Part shown: in pieces, positions 1 through 8,236 of the stretch
Numbering within the stretch: position 1 is the first letter of the stretch
How the letters are laid out: each line of letters starts with the position of its first letter
From: Marinobacter bryozoorum
Lineage (GTDB): Bacteria > Pseudomonadota > Gammaproteobacteria > Pseudomonadales > Oleiphilaceae
NCBI RefSeq assembly: GCF_023156245.1
Contig: NZ_JAKZAH010000001.1
Location: 62,001 to 126,000 of the forward strand
Length of the DNA stretch: 64,000 nt
Direction: 5' to 3'
The notes under the pieces: model-generated
Database searches by the model: none
What the model was told of the DNA's origin: nothing
The model's input: only the letters and a program-made list of their open reading frames with translations
Position numbers and translations under genes: made by a program

Positions 1-1158
1 GCCTTCACCCTGACGGACGGGGCCCTGCGGATGCTGGTGGTGCTGCACTTCCATCAGCTGGGTTACTCGCCCCTGGAAATCGCCCTGCTGTTCATTTTCT
101 ATGAATTCTTCGGGGTGGTGACCAACCTGGTGGGAGGGTATCTGGGTGCCCGCTGGGGGCTGAACCGCACCATGAATATCGGGCTGTTCCTGCAGATTGT
201 GGCGCTCGCCATGCTGGCGGTCCCGGCGGCTGTGCTCACCGTGCCCTGGGTAATGGCCGCGCAGGCACTATCCGGCATCGCCAAGGACCTGAACAAGATG
301 TCCGCCAAGAGCGGCATCAAGTTGCTGGTGCCGGACGAGCAGCAGGGTACCCTGTACAAGTGGGTGGCGATTCTTACCGGCTCTAAGAACACTCTCAAGG
401 GGGTCGGCTTCTTCCTGGGGGGCGTGCTGCTGATGGCTGCCGGTTTCAAGGGGGCGGTTATCCTGATGGCGGTGGCTTTAGGGCTGGTGTGGCTGGCCAG
501 TCTGTTCCTGCTGGGGCAGGACCTGGGCAAGAGCAAGGCAAAGCCCAAGTTCCGTGAGATCCTCTCCAAGAGCCGGGCCATCAACGTGCTGTCGGCAGCG
601 CGCATGTTCCTGTTCGGTGCCCGTGATGTGTGGTTCGTGGTGGCCCTGCCGGTGTACATGGCCACGGTGTTTGGCTGGGACCACTGGCAAGTGGGCGGTT
701 TCATGGCCAGCTGGATCATTGGCTATGGCTTTATCCAGACCATCGCGCCGAGGATAACCGGCCATTCGGATGGCAAGTCCGGGGCCGTTACCTGGGCTGC
801 ATTGCTGGCGCTGATTCCGGCGGCCATTGCGGCCGCGCTGATGGCGGGCTGGTCAGCGCAAGTTGTGGTGGTCGGCGGGCTGCTGTTGTTCGGCCTGCTA
901 TTTGCCATCAATTCATCCCTGCACAGCTACCTGATTGTCAGCTACGCCCGGGGCGACGGGGTGTCACTGGATGTGGGCTTCTATTACATGTCCAACGCCG
1001 CCGGGCGGCTTCTGGGCACCGTGCTGTCAGGCTGGGTCTACCAGGCCTGGGGGCTGGAGGCCTGCCTGTGGATCTCGGCCGCCCTGGTGGCGACGGCGTC
1101 GTTGTTGTCGCTGATGCTGCCAGATCGGCACCCGGTGGCGGTGGCCGGGAACGGATAA
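1..1158 (+). CDS. arsJ: ArsJ-like organoarsenical efflux MFS transporter (5' end cut off by window)
   Basis: Major facilitator superfamily inner-membrane transporter; 385 residues are visible and the reading frame is open from base 1, so the true start lies left of the window. The stretch around TDGALRMLVVLHFHQLGYS and the loop SGIAKDLNKMSAKSGIK are what I recognise from ArsJ, which exports 1-arseno-3-phosphoglycerate made by a partner glyceraldehyde-3-phosphate dehydrogenase. About eleven hydrophobic segments are visible. In known ars loci the GAPDH gene is adjacent, so it is expected just upstream, outside the window. Assignment to ArsJ rather than a generic MFS rests on remembered family sequence; the substrate is inferred. 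Confidence 0.82.
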   Translation, partial: AFTLTDGALRMLVVLHFHQLGYSPLEIALLFIFYEFFGVVTNLVGGYLGARWGLNRTMNIGLFLQIVALAMLAVPAAVLTVPWVMAAQALSGIAKDLNKMSAKSGIKLLVPDEQQGTLYKWVAILTGSKNTLKGVGFFLGGVLLMAAGFKGAVILMAVALGLVWLASLFLLGQDLGKSKAKPKFREILSKSRAINVLSAARMFLFGARDVWFVVALPVYMATVFGWDHWQVGGFMASWIIGYGFIQTIAPRITGHSDGKSGAVTWAALLALIPAAIAAALMAGWSAQVVVVGGLLLFGLLFAINSSLHSYLIVSYARGDGVSLDVGFYYMSNAAGRLLGTVLSGWVYQAWGLEACLWISAALVATASLLSLMLPDRHPVAVAGNG

Positions 1159-1239
1159 CCGCCCGTCACATCCTTGATCTCCCCGCTCCCCGGGCCGAAG
1201 ATGGGCGAAACCAACTTATCGGAACCCTGGGGAGGTCTT

Positions 1240-1911
1240 ATGGCTGAATCTGACGTGGTTGTGATTACCGGTGCCAACCGTGGCATCGGGCTGGAACTGG
1301 CCCGACACTATGCGCAGGAAGGTTGCGAGGTGATCGGCGTTTGTCGCCAGTACTCTGACGACCTGGTTGACGTGGCCGCGCAGGTTATCGACGGCGTGGA
1401 TGTCACCACCGATGCCGGCATCGAAAAACTGAAAGCGGGCCTGGCGGGCAAGTCCATCAGCCTGCTGATCAACAATGCCGGGCTGTTGCAGGATGAACAG
1501 CTGGGCAGCATCGACTTTGACTCCATTCGTGTACAGATGGAAATCAATGCCTATGCGCCGTTGCGGGTGGCACAAGCCCTGGTGCCGCAGATTCCGGAAG
1601 GGGGCAAGATCGCCAATATCACCAGCCGCATGGGCTCCATTGCCGACAACGATTCCGGTGGCCGTTACGGCTACCGGGCCTCGAAAGCCGCTCTCAATGC
1701 CTTCGGCAAGTCCCTGGCGATGGACCTCAAGCCGAAAGGTATCGCCGTGGCCCAGTTACACCCGGGCTATGTGAAGACCCGCATGGTCAACTTCGGCGGC
1801 CTGATCAGCCCGGAGGAATCCGCCCGTGGCCTGGCAGAACGCATTGCCAGGCTGGACCTGGAAAATACGGGCTCCTTCTGGCACAGCAATGGCGAGGAGC
1901 TGCCCTGGTGA
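1240..1911 (+). CDS. Short-chain dehydrogenase/reductase (SDR)
   Basis: A 223-residue classical SDR, cytosolic NAD(P)H-dependent oxidoreductase of unknown substrate. The cofactor loop TGANRGIG is at residues 10-17, the NNAG motif at 78-81, and the catalytic Ser129, Tyr145 and Lys149 (YRASK) are all present. The start at 1240 is chosen because GGAGG sits seven bases upstream; an upstream in-frame ATG at 1201 has no comparable ribosome site and would add residues without SDR similarity. It follows arsJ by about 80 bp on the same strand and may be co-transcribed, and it ends convergently against the HAD gene. The length is slightly short for the family but all key residues are there. Confidence 0.85.
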   Translation: MAESDVVVITGANRGIGLELARHYAQEGCEVIGVCRQYSDDLVDVAAQVIDGVDVTTDAGIEKLKAGLAGKSISLLINNAGLLQDEQLGSIDFDSIRVQMEINAYAPLRVAQALVPQIPEGGKIANITSRMGSIADNDSGGRYGYRASKAALNAFGKSLAMDLKPKGIAVAQLHPGYVKTRMVNFGGLISPEESARGLAERIARLDLENTGSFWHSNGEELPW

Positions 1912-1917
1912 GCAGGG

Positions 1918-2862
1918 TCAGATCGACGGCGCGATAAAATCCGGCACGATACCGCACTGGTCGATACAGGCGTCCAGGTCCATGCCCGCCAGCGAACCGT
2001 GGCTGCTCACCAGCAGGGTGGCCATGCCGGCCGCGCGGGCGCCCAGGATGTCCGTGTGCAGGGTGTCGCCCACCATCAGTATCCGGTGAGCCGAGATGCC
2101 GCCCAGACGTGTCAGCGCTGCCTGAAAGGCCGGGGCGTAGGGCTTGCCGAAAAACTGTGGGCTGATGCCGGTGTCTTCCCGCAGTTTGTGGGCGAAGAAG
2201 CCGGGCTCGAGGGTCAGGCAATCGCCGCGGGGAGCCACCAGGTCCGGGTTGGCAACCTCCAGCGGGCGAGGCCGTCGCTTCAGGCTGGCCGTGAGTTGCT
2301 CATGGAGAACCTCGTTCCAGTCTTCACTGCTGAGAAAGATAAAACCGTCACAGGCATCCAGTTCCCGGTCCGTGATACCCGGGCGAACGGGCTGCTGACG
2401 AATGCCGGGCAGGGTCTGGCTGTCGGACGTGGGTGGTGCGATCACGCCCCAGAGTCCATTCCTTGGCTCCCGGCGCAGTGCATCTTCCAGCAGCCAGCGG
2501 CTGGAGATGACCTGGTTTTCCGTCAGGTCGAAATCCATGGCTCGGTACTTGGCGGTCAGTGCCACCTGGCTGGCGGTGGCGGCGTTGGACAGCACCAGTA
2601 CCGGCTTGCCGCTGGCCTGCAGGCTGGCAAGCCTTTCCACGGCGCCGGGGATGACCGCCATGCCGGTATTCAGAACCCCGAAGGCATCGAATACGAAGGC
2701 GTCGAAGCGTTCCTGTAGCGGCTCCAGCGACTGGATGGTTTCGCTGTTTCCAGACGCTTGATCGGCCGGGGGAAGCTGGTTCCGCAGGCGCTGGTACTGG
2801 TCAAAGGCCCAGGCCGGGTCAGGGGTTACCCCGGCGAAGGCGGTAGGGTGTGTGTCTTCCAT
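1918..2862 (-). CDS. HAD superfamily class IIA phosphatase
   Basis: A 314-residue HAD-type hydrolase of the NagD/p-nitrophenylphosphatase-like IIA class. Motif I appears as FDAFGVLNTG with the nucleophile at about Asp59; motif II serine is in LVLSNAA (about residue 92), the motif III lysine in FFGKPYAP, and motif IV in MVGDTLHTD. Motif I is DxFGV rather than the usual DxDG, as in some IIA members. The N-terminal 50 residues are an unassigned extension. It begins 4 bp after the end of the second phnE gene, so it is very probably the last gene of the phn transport operon, which suggests it dephosphorylates an imported phosphorus compound or an intermediate. The substrate is not determinable from sequence. 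Confidence 0.8.
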   Translation of the reverse strand: MEDTHPTAFAGVTPDPAWAFDQYQRLRNQLPPADQASGNSETIQSLEPLQERFDAFVFDAFGVLNTGMAVIPGAVERLASLQASGKPVLVLSNAATASQVALTAKYRAMDFDLTENQVISSRWLLEDALRREPRNGLWGVIAPPTSDSQTLPGIRQQPVRPGITDRELDACDGFIFLSSEDWNEVLHEQLTASLKRRPRPLEVANPDLVAPRGDCLTLEPGFFAHKLREDTGISPQFFGKPYAPAFQAALTRLGGISAHRILMVGDTLHTDILGARAAGMATLLVSSHGSLAGMDLDACIDQCGIVPDFIAPSI

Positions 2863-2866
2863 GGGG

Positions 2867-3673
2867 TCAGATTACCGCCTGTCGTACCTTCGCGGAAACC
2901 CATTCCGACACCACCACGGTGAACAGAATCACCACGAAGATCATCGCCACCTGGTTCCAGGCCAGTGTGGCCAGTGAGGCGTTGAGCTGGATGCCCAGGC
3001 CCCCGGCGCCTACCAGCCCCAGGATGGTGGATTCGCGGATATTGATGTCCCAGCGGAATACGCTGATGCCCCAGAAGGCCGGCAGGATCTGCGGCACAAT
3101 GGCGTAGTCGATCACCTGGGCACCACTGGCGCCGGTGGCGCGCACCGCCTCCACCTGGCTGGTATCGATCTCCTCGATGGCCTCATAGAGCAGCTTGGCG
3201 ACAAAGCCGATGGAGCGCAGGCCGATGGCAATGATACCGGCGAGCAGTCCCGGACCGATGATGGCCACCAGCAGCAAGGCCCAGATCAGGGAGTTGATGG
3301 ACCGGGACGCCACGATAATGAGCAAGGCCAGCGGTCGCACAAAGCGGGTGCTGGGCGTGGTGTTGCTGGCCGCCAGGAACGCCACTGGCACGGCAAACAG
3401 GACGCCCAGCAGGGTGCCCAGGGTCGCGATGTTGATGGTGTCCCAAAGGGGTTCCCAGAGCTGACCAGTGTAGCCCCAGGCCGGCGGGAACATGCGCTCG
3501 CCGATGTCAGCGGCCTGGTCCGGCGCATCGCTGACAAAGGCCCAGATGGTGTTCTCGTTCATCAGCTGCCAGCTGAATACCGTCAGCGCCACCAGCGAAA
3601 ACCAGCCCAGCCAACGCAGCAGCGCCTGCTTCGGTGTGCGGTAGTGCCAGACAGGTGTGGAGGTGCTTGTCAT
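2867..3673 (-). CDS. phnE: Phosphonate/phosphite ABC transporter permease PhnE (second copy)
   Basis: A 268-residue inner-membrane permease with about six transmembrane segments. The EAA-type loop contacting the ATPase is visible (EAVRATGASGAQVIDYAIVP), and the C-terminus carries the typical RWDINIRESTILGLVGAGG segment of PhnE. The start is placed at 3673 because that ATG overlaps the preceding phnE stop in an ATGA arrangement with GGTGG just upstream; an upstream ATG at 3694 would give a 25-bp overlap. Two PhnE-type genes in one operon indicate a heterodimeric channel with PhnC and PhnD. Substrate may be phosphonate, phosphite or phosphate; no C-P lyase gene is in the window. Confidence 0.9.
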   Translation of the reverse strand: MTSTSTPVWHYRTPKQALLRWLGWFSLVALTVFSWQLMNENTIWAFVSDAPDQAADIGERMFPPAWGYTGQLWEPLWDTINIATLGTLLGVLFAVPVAFLAASNTTPSTRFVRPLALLIIVASRSINSLIWALLLVAIIGPGLLAGIIAIGLRSIGFVAKLLYEAIEEIDTSQVEAVRATGASGAQVIDYAIVPQILPAFWGISVFRWDINIRESTILGLVGAGGLGIQLNASLATLAWNQVAMIFVVILFTVVVSEWVSAKVRQAVI

Positions 3674-4476
3674 TGTACCCACCTGCGAATCCATGATGAG
3701 GAATACTCCACCACCAGCACAATGGCGATGATGATGATCAGGATGGCCCCCGCAGAGTCATATTCGTAGCGGTCGATGGCGGTATTGAGGGTAGCGCCGA
3801 TACCACCGGCGCCCACAATACCGATCACCGCGGACTCCCGGAAGTTGATGTCCAGGCGATACAGGGACAGTCCCACCAGGCGTGGCATCACCTGGGGCTG
3901 GACGGCGTAGTTCACCACCTGCCACCAGCCGGCGCCGGTCGCGCGAATGGCTTCGATCTGACTGCGGTCACATTCTTCGATATCTTCCGCCAGTAACTTG
4001 GACAGGAAGCCGATGGTGGCGAACGACAGGGTCAGGAAGCCGGCAAAGGGACCAAAGCCGAACATGGCCACCAGCAGGATGGCGATGATCACCTCCTGGA
4101 ACGACCGGGACAGGGTAATGATACCCCGGCACAGCAGGTAGACAGGGGCAGGTGCCAGGTTGCGGGCGGCACCGATACCAATGGGCACGGAGACCAGGAT
4201 GCCGGCAACCGTGGAGGTCACCGTCATGGTCAGGCTTTCCACGAGCCCTTCGCGTATGTCCCGCCAGCGGGTGGTGAAGTCTGGCAGCAGGAAGCCTTCG
4301 ACGAACTTCCAGCCCCGGTCCAGCCCCAGCCATACCCGGTGCCAGTCAATCTCCACGCTTTGCAGGGCGAGTGCCAGGTAGACAAGGGCGCCGGCATAGA
4401 TCATCCGGCGCCAGAACGGATTGGTCAGCAATACCGGTGGCCGTTTCCAGCGGTTGGGATAGCTTTGTGCGGACAT
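3670..4476 (-). CDS. phnE: Phosphonate/phosphite ABC transporter permease PhnE (first copy)
   Basis: A 268-residue PhnE-family inner-membrane permease. The EAA loop (IEAIRATGAGWWQVVNYAVQP) and the RLDINFRESAVIGIVGAGG segment mirror those of the downstream copy, so the two probably arose by duplication but have diverged. The ATG at 4476 directly abuts the phnC stop codon, and the 3' end overlaps the next phnE start by 4 bp, so translation along phnDCEE is tightly coupled. It forms the membrane pore with the second PhnE. Confidence 0.9.
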   Translation of the reverse strand: MSAQSYPNRWKRPPVLLTNPFWRRMIYAGALVYLALALQSVEIDWHRVWLGLDRGWKFVEGFLLPDFTTRWRDIREGLVESLTMTVTSTVAGILVSVPIGIGAARNLAPAPVYLLCRGIITLSRSFQEVIIAILLVAMFGFGPFAGFLTLSFATIGFLSKLLAEDIEECDRSQIEAIRATGAGWWQVVNYAVQPQVMPRLVGLSLYRLDINFRESAVIGIVGAGGIGATLNTAIDRYEYDSAGAILIIIIAIVLVVEYSSSWIRRWVQ

Positions 4477-5292
4477 CTACACTCCCTCCGCCAGGTCGAC
4501 GGTGGGTGCCTCTGACGCCTCCCCGGTGTTCTCCTCCCCGCGCATGCGGGTCCAGTCTTCATCCCCGTAGATGCGGGTGAGTACCTGGTCAGTAAGGGCT
4601 TCGGGTTTGCCGTCGAAGACCACCTCGCCGGCTTTCAGGCCGATGATCCGGTCAGTGAACTGCTGGGCCAGCAGTACGTCGTGGATATTGATGATGGCCG
4701 GCAGGTTGCGCTCACGGCAAGCGCTGCCAATTAGTCGCATGATCTGGCGGGACGTCTTGGGGTCCAGCGAGGCCGTGGGCTCATCCACCAGCAACAGCTC
4801 CGGATCCTGCTCCAGCGCCCGGGCGATACCGACCCGCTGGCGCTGGCCACCAGACAGGGCATCCGCCCGCTTGTTGAAGTGATCGGACAGTCCCACCTGG
4901 TCCAGCAGGGAGAAGGCCTTGGTTACATCTTCCGGTGAGTATCGGCGCAGAAACGACCGCCAGGCCGGCACGTAACCGAGCCGGCCGGACAGGACGTTCT
5001 CCATCACCGTGAGTCGCTCCACCAGGGCGTATTCCTGGAAGATCATACCAATCCGGCGCCGGGCACGACGCAGGGCATTGCCCCGCAGCGTCACCAGGTT
5101 GGAGCCGGACAGGATGACCTTTCCCGCGGAAGGCTCCACCAGCCGGTTGATGCACCGGATCAGGGTGGATTTGCCGGCCCCCGAGGGGCCGATCAGCCCC
5201 ACCACCTGGCCAGCCGGTACCTCGAAGCTGACCTGGCTCAGGGCGGTGTCGCCGGTGGCGTAGGTTTTGGAGAGTTGGTTCAGTTCAAGCAC
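4477..5292 (-). CDS. phnC: Phosphonate/phosphite ABC transporter ATP-binding protein PhnC
   Basis: A 271-residue ABC ATPase that powers the PhnE channel from the cytosol. Walker A is GPSGAGKST at residues 35-43, the ABC signature is [15 protein letters not shown], Walker B is [12 protein letters not shown], and the switch histidine lies in NIHDV. The start codon is GTG at 5292 (no ATG nearby fits). It lies 16 bp downstream of phnD and abuts phnE. The pattern of PhnC (phosphate/phosphonate importer ATPase) rather than PstB is supported by the neighbouring PhnD and PhnE proteins. Confidence 0.92.
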   Translation of the reverse strand: MLELNQLSKTYATGDTALSQVSFEVPAGQVVGLIGPSGAGKSTLIRCINRLVEPSAGKVILSGSNLVTLRGNALRRARRRIGMIFQEYALVERLTVMENVLSGRLGYVPAWRSFLRRYSPEDVTKAFSLLDQVGLSDHFNKRADALSGGQRQRVGIARALEQDPELLLVDEPTASLDPKTSRQIMRLIGSACRERNLPAIINIHDVLLAQQFTDRIIGLKAGEVVFDGKPEALTDQVLTRIYGDEDWTRMRGEENTGEASEAPTVDLAEGV

Positions 5293-5308
5293 GGAAACGT
5301 TTCACCGC

Positions 5309-6256
5309 TTATTGGCAGTTGTAGGCAACGCCGTTGGCGTCGTCGATCTTGCGGATCACTTCCCAGTGCTCCTGGAAGGTAATCGGCACGAACTGCGCTT
5401 CACCGGACTTGGAGAACTCCTCTTCCAGCGCGGTACCTTCCCATTCAAAGGAGAAGAACGCTTCCTGGATGGCTTCCTGCAGTTCCGGCTTCAGGTTGTG
5501 GGCGATGCCGTAACCGGTGGTCGGAAAGGTCTGGGACTTGTAGAGGGAGACGATCTGGTCATCGCTGACCACGTCCCGGCTCAGCATCCGGTTAAGCACA
5601 GAGTTGGCAATCGCTGCGGCCGGGTAGTCCTGGTTGGCAACGCCCAGGATCGAGTTATCGTGCTTGCCGGAAAATACCGGCTCAAAGTCTTCGCCGGCGA
5701 CCATGTTGTAATCGGCCTTGAGGATGGCGGACGGCGCCTTGAAACCGGAGTTGGACGTCTGGGAAGTGAAGGCCAGTTCCTTGCCGCGAATATCCTCCAC
5801 ATCCTCAATACCGGAATCCGGGTAGGTGATGATTTCCATTTCATAGCCGAACGAGCCGTCTTCCGCAGCCATCATGGTGAACGGTCGCAGACCGGCGCAG
5901 GCGACTGCCAGCGGGTTGGAGCCGGTATTGAAGCCGGCAATGTGCAGGCGGCCAGCACGCATGGCCTCAATTTGGGCGGCGTTGGACTGAACCGGGAAGA
6001 ACTGCACCTTCTTGCCGGTGGTCTCCGCCAGGTGATCAAGGAACTCGGACCAGACTTCCCGGTAAACCGCCGGGTCTTCTACCGGGGTGTAGGCAAAGAT
6101 CAGGGTCGAGGGGTTCGCCTGCTGTGAGGCATCGGCGGGGATGTCGGCAATCAGGTCGCCGTCCTTGTCCTGGTAACGGTCATCGAGCTTGAATTCGGCA
6201 GTGGCTGCCATAGGCAGCAGCAGGGAGATACAGGCCAGCAGCTTGAGCTTATTCAT
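5309..6256 (-). CDS. phnD: PhnD-family periplasmic phosphate/phosphite/phosphonate-binding protein
   Basis: A 315-residue periplasmic solute-binding protein with a signal peptide of about 20 residues (MNKLKLLACISLLLPMAATA). The motif FAYTPVEDP replaces the usual PhnD start of the mature domain, and GKELAFTSQTSNSGFKAPSA contains the Ser/Thr-rich oxyanion-binding turn of the family. The ATG at 6256 is preceded by AAGGA nine bases away; a GTG one codon earlier is also possible. It leads the operon phnD-phnC-phnE-phnE-HAD, and a Pho box lies about 54 bp upstream, so it is likely induced under phosphate starvation. The ligand cannot be decided among phosphate, phosphite and phosphonates. Confidence 0.88.
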   Translation of the reverse strand: MNKLKLLACISLLLPMAATAEFKLDDRYQDKDGDLIADIPADASQQANPSTLIFAYTPVEDPAVYREVWSEFLDHLAETTGKKVQFFPVQSNAAQIEAMRAGRLHIAGFNTGSNPLAVACAGLRPFTMMAAEDGSFGYEMEIITYPDSGIEDVEDIRGKELAFTSQTSNSGFKAPSAILKADYNMVAGEDFEPVFSGKHDNSILGVANQDYPAAAIANSVLNRMLSRDVVSDDQIVSLYKSQTFPTTGYGIAHNLKPELQEAIQEAFFSFEWEGTALEEEFSKSGEAQFVPITFQEHWEVIRKIDDANGVAYNCQ

Positions 6257-6309
6257 CACAGGTATCCTTCTGGTTTCGGAAAATGCCGTTCCGAACCTAT
6301 AGAAAACCG

Positions 6310-6327
6310 ATGATATTTTTATGACAG
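6310..6327 (-). promoter_or_regulatory. Pho box upstream of phnD
   Basis: On the minus strand the 18-mer CTGTCATAAAAATATCAT matches the E. coli Pho box (two CTGTCAT-like repeats in 11-bp register) at 16 of 18 positions by eye. It sits 54-71 bp ahead of the phnD start and faces the operon, so PhoB activation of phnDCEE is expected. Confidence 0.8.
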
Positions 6328-6439
6328 CCGGTCAGGGTGGCGACAGGTCTTTTTCTGGATTAAGAAAGAGGAGGGGTAGTGATGGTCCCGGCCCCCGAGT
6401 CGCTGTCAACGCTAACGGGAGCCGGACGGGAACAAACGG

Positions 6440-6838
6440 TTATTGCTCCGGTACTTCGCGAATGCGGCCGTTCTCGTCAATGGCCACGTAGACGAACAGG
6501 CCCTCGGTGACCTTGCGGGGCGGTTTGTTGTTGCGGTCGCGGGTCCAGACTTCGACGTTGATTTTCATGGAGCTGCGACCGATGTCCACCAGTTCACAAT
6601 AACAGCCCACCTGGGCGCCGATGCGAAGGGGCGAGAGAAACTCCATGCGGTCCATGGCCACGGTGGCATTGCGGCCCTGGGAAATGCGGCCAGCCAGGGT
6701 TCCGGCCGCCGTGTCCATCTGCTGTACCAGCCAGCCGGCATAGACGTCGCCGTTGGCATTGGTGTCTGCGGGCAGGGGGACCAGCTGAATCATCAGTTCG
6801 CCGCGGGGTGTGGGCCTGTCGTCGTCATAGTCAGTCAT
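6440..6838 (-). CDS. yciA: YciA-like acyl-CoA thioesterase
   Basis: A 132-residue hotdog-fold thioesterase that hydrolyses short to medium acyl-CoA in the cytosol. The hotdog helix NANGDVYAGWLVQQMDTAAG contains the aspartate and glycine characteristic of YciA/BFIT-like enzymes, and the strand VAMDRMEFLSPLRIG follows. Length equals the usual single-domain form. It is transcribed divergently from pstS and reads toward phnD, about 180 bp away, separated from it by the Pho-box region; it is probably its own unit. Confidence 0.86.
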   Translation of the reverse strand: MTDYDDDRPTPRGELMIQLVPLPADTNANGDVYAGWLVQQMDTAAGTLAGRISQGRNATVAMDRMEFLSPLRIGAQVGCYCELVDIGRSSMKINVEVWTRDRNNKPPRKVTEGLFVYVAIDENGRIREVPEQ

Positions 6839-6946
6839 TGAGTACTACCTGTGTTGTTATTAGGTCTGATTAATTGGTGAGCATGTTATTCATCACAGAT
6901 ACACGTGCAAGTGAAATCGACAGATAAGTGGAAATTATTTCAGCGG

Positions 6947-6964
6947 GTGTCACAAAGTTGTCAT
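6947..6964 (+). promoter_or_regulatory. Pho box upstream of pstS
   Basis: GTGTCACAAAGTTGTCAT contains two TGTCA units in the 11-bp register of Pho boxes (14 of 18 positions match the E. coli consensus by eye). It lies 67-84 bp ahead of the pstS start on the same strand. A weaker third unit (TATTTCA at 6936-6942) is in register upstream. Confidence 0.8.
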
Positions 6965-7030
6965 AGACTCTCCGTAATCTGCCAACCATCGGATAACCCG
7001 AAGCCAATAACCCGATGGAGACTCAACGTG

Positions 7031-8086
7031 ATGAAACTGAAGACAGCACTTGCAAGCGTGGCCCTGGCAGGCAGCATTGCCGCCGTGTCCACCCCCGCCA
7101 TGGCCCGGGACACCATCAGCATTGTCGGTTCCTCTACCGTTTACCCGTTCGCCACCGTGGTTGCCGAGCGTTTTGGTCGTAATACCGACTTCCCGACCCC
7201 GAAGCTGGAGTCCACCGGTTCTGGCGGCGGCCTGAAGCTGTTCTGTGAAGGTGTGGGGACTTCCCACCCGGATATCACCAACGCCTCACGTCGCATGAAG
7301 AAGTCCGAGTTTGACCTGTGCCAGCAGAACGGTGTTGAGGAAATCACCGAGGTTCGTATCGGTGCCGACGGCATTGTTATCGCCAACTCCCAGGACGCCG
7401 AGAAGATGGACCTGTCCCTGGAGCAGGTCTTCCTGGCCCTGGCCAAGGAAGTCCCGAACCCGGATGGCGGTGATGAGCTGGTTGCCAACCCCTACCAGAA
7501 GTGGAGCGACATCGACTCCAGCCTGCCGGACATGGAAATCAGTGTAATGGGTCCCCCTCCGACTTCCGGTACCCGTGACGCCTTCGTCGAGATCGCAATG
7601 GAAGGCGGCTGTAAGCAGTTCGACATGATCGCGAAGATGGAAGACGAGAACGAGGACAAGTTCAAGAGCGTTTGCCACAGCATGCGTGAAGACGGGCCAT
7701 TCGTTGAAGCCGGTGAGAACGACAACCTGATCGTGCAGCGCCTGAGCCGTGACCCTGAAACCCTGGGTATCTTCGGTTACAGCTTCCTGATGGAAAACAC
7801 CGGCCAGATCCAGGCGGCGTCCATCAACGGTGTTGAGCCGACTCCGGAGAACATCTCTGCAGAAGACTATCCGGTCGCTCGCTCGCTGTTCTTCTACATC
7901 AAGAAAGCCCACGTTGGTGTCGTACCCGGCATCCAGGAATACGTGGCTGAGTTCACCAGCGAAGGCGCCTGGGGTGACAACGGCTACCTGGTGGATGTGG
8001 GCCTGATTCCGAACCCGCGTAGCGAGCGTATGGAAATTGCCAAGCGTGCCAAGAACCTGGAGCCGATGACTGGTAACGAGCTGTAA
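7031..8086 (+). CDS. pstS: Phosphate ABC transporter substrate-binding protein PstS
   Basis: A 351-residue periplasmic phosphate-binding protein. A signal peptide ends near STPAMA (residues about 20-25). Phosphate-contacting loops are visible: GSSTVYPF near the mature N-terminus, STGSGGGLKLFC, and PPPTSGTRDAF. The ATG at 7031 is chosen since upstream in-frame starts lengthen the protein ahead of an obvious signal sequence. It is the first gene of pstSCAB-phoU, behind a Pho box at 6947-6964, and is separated from pstC by a terminator-like hairpin that probably lets pstS be made in excess. The form is the long marine type (with RSERMEIAKRAKNLEPM tail) rather than the E. coli type. Confidence 0.95.
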   Translation: MKLKTALASVALAGSIAAVSTPAMARDTISIVGSSTVYPFATVVAERFGRNTDFPTPKLESTGSGGGLKLFCEGVGTSHPDITNASRRMKKSEFDLCQQNGVEEITEVRIGADGIVIANSQDAEKMDLSLEQVFLALAKEVPNPDGGDELVANPYQKWSDIDSSLPDMEISVMGPPPTSGTRDAFVEIAMEGGCKQFDMIAKMEDENEDKFKSVCHSMREDGPFVEAGENDNLIVQRLSRDPETLGIFGYSFLMENTGQIQAASINGVEPTPENISAEDYPVARSLFFYIKKAHVGVVPGIQEYVAEFTSEGAWGDNGYLVDVGLIPNPRSERMEIAKRAKNLEPMTGNEL

Positions 8087-8126
8087 GACAGCCGCCGGTC
8101 CTGATCACGGAAGATCACAGAACAGG

Positions 8127-8159
8127 AAGGAACGCGGGCCAGGTGTCCGCGTTCCTTTT
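8127..8159 (+). terminator. Attenuator-like terminator between pstS and pstC
   Basis: Perfect 11-bp arms AAGGAACGCGG (8127-8137) and its complement (8147-8157) flank a 9-nt loop and run into TTTT. It follows the pstS stop by 40 bp and precedes pstC. Partial termination here would set a pstS excess over the rest of the operon. Confidence 0.75.
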
Positions 8160-8236
8160 GTTGCATAAGAACAAAGCAAGAACAGACAGGCGACAACGCC
8201 TGCATAACCAAACGCGTCATCAACTCAGAGACTGAT

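Noticed and set aside
5267-6127. Long open frame on the plus strand opposite phnD (286 codons)
   Set aside because: It is the complement of phnD, in a high-GC genome where antisense frames stay open; the residues show no family and phnD itself is unmistakable.
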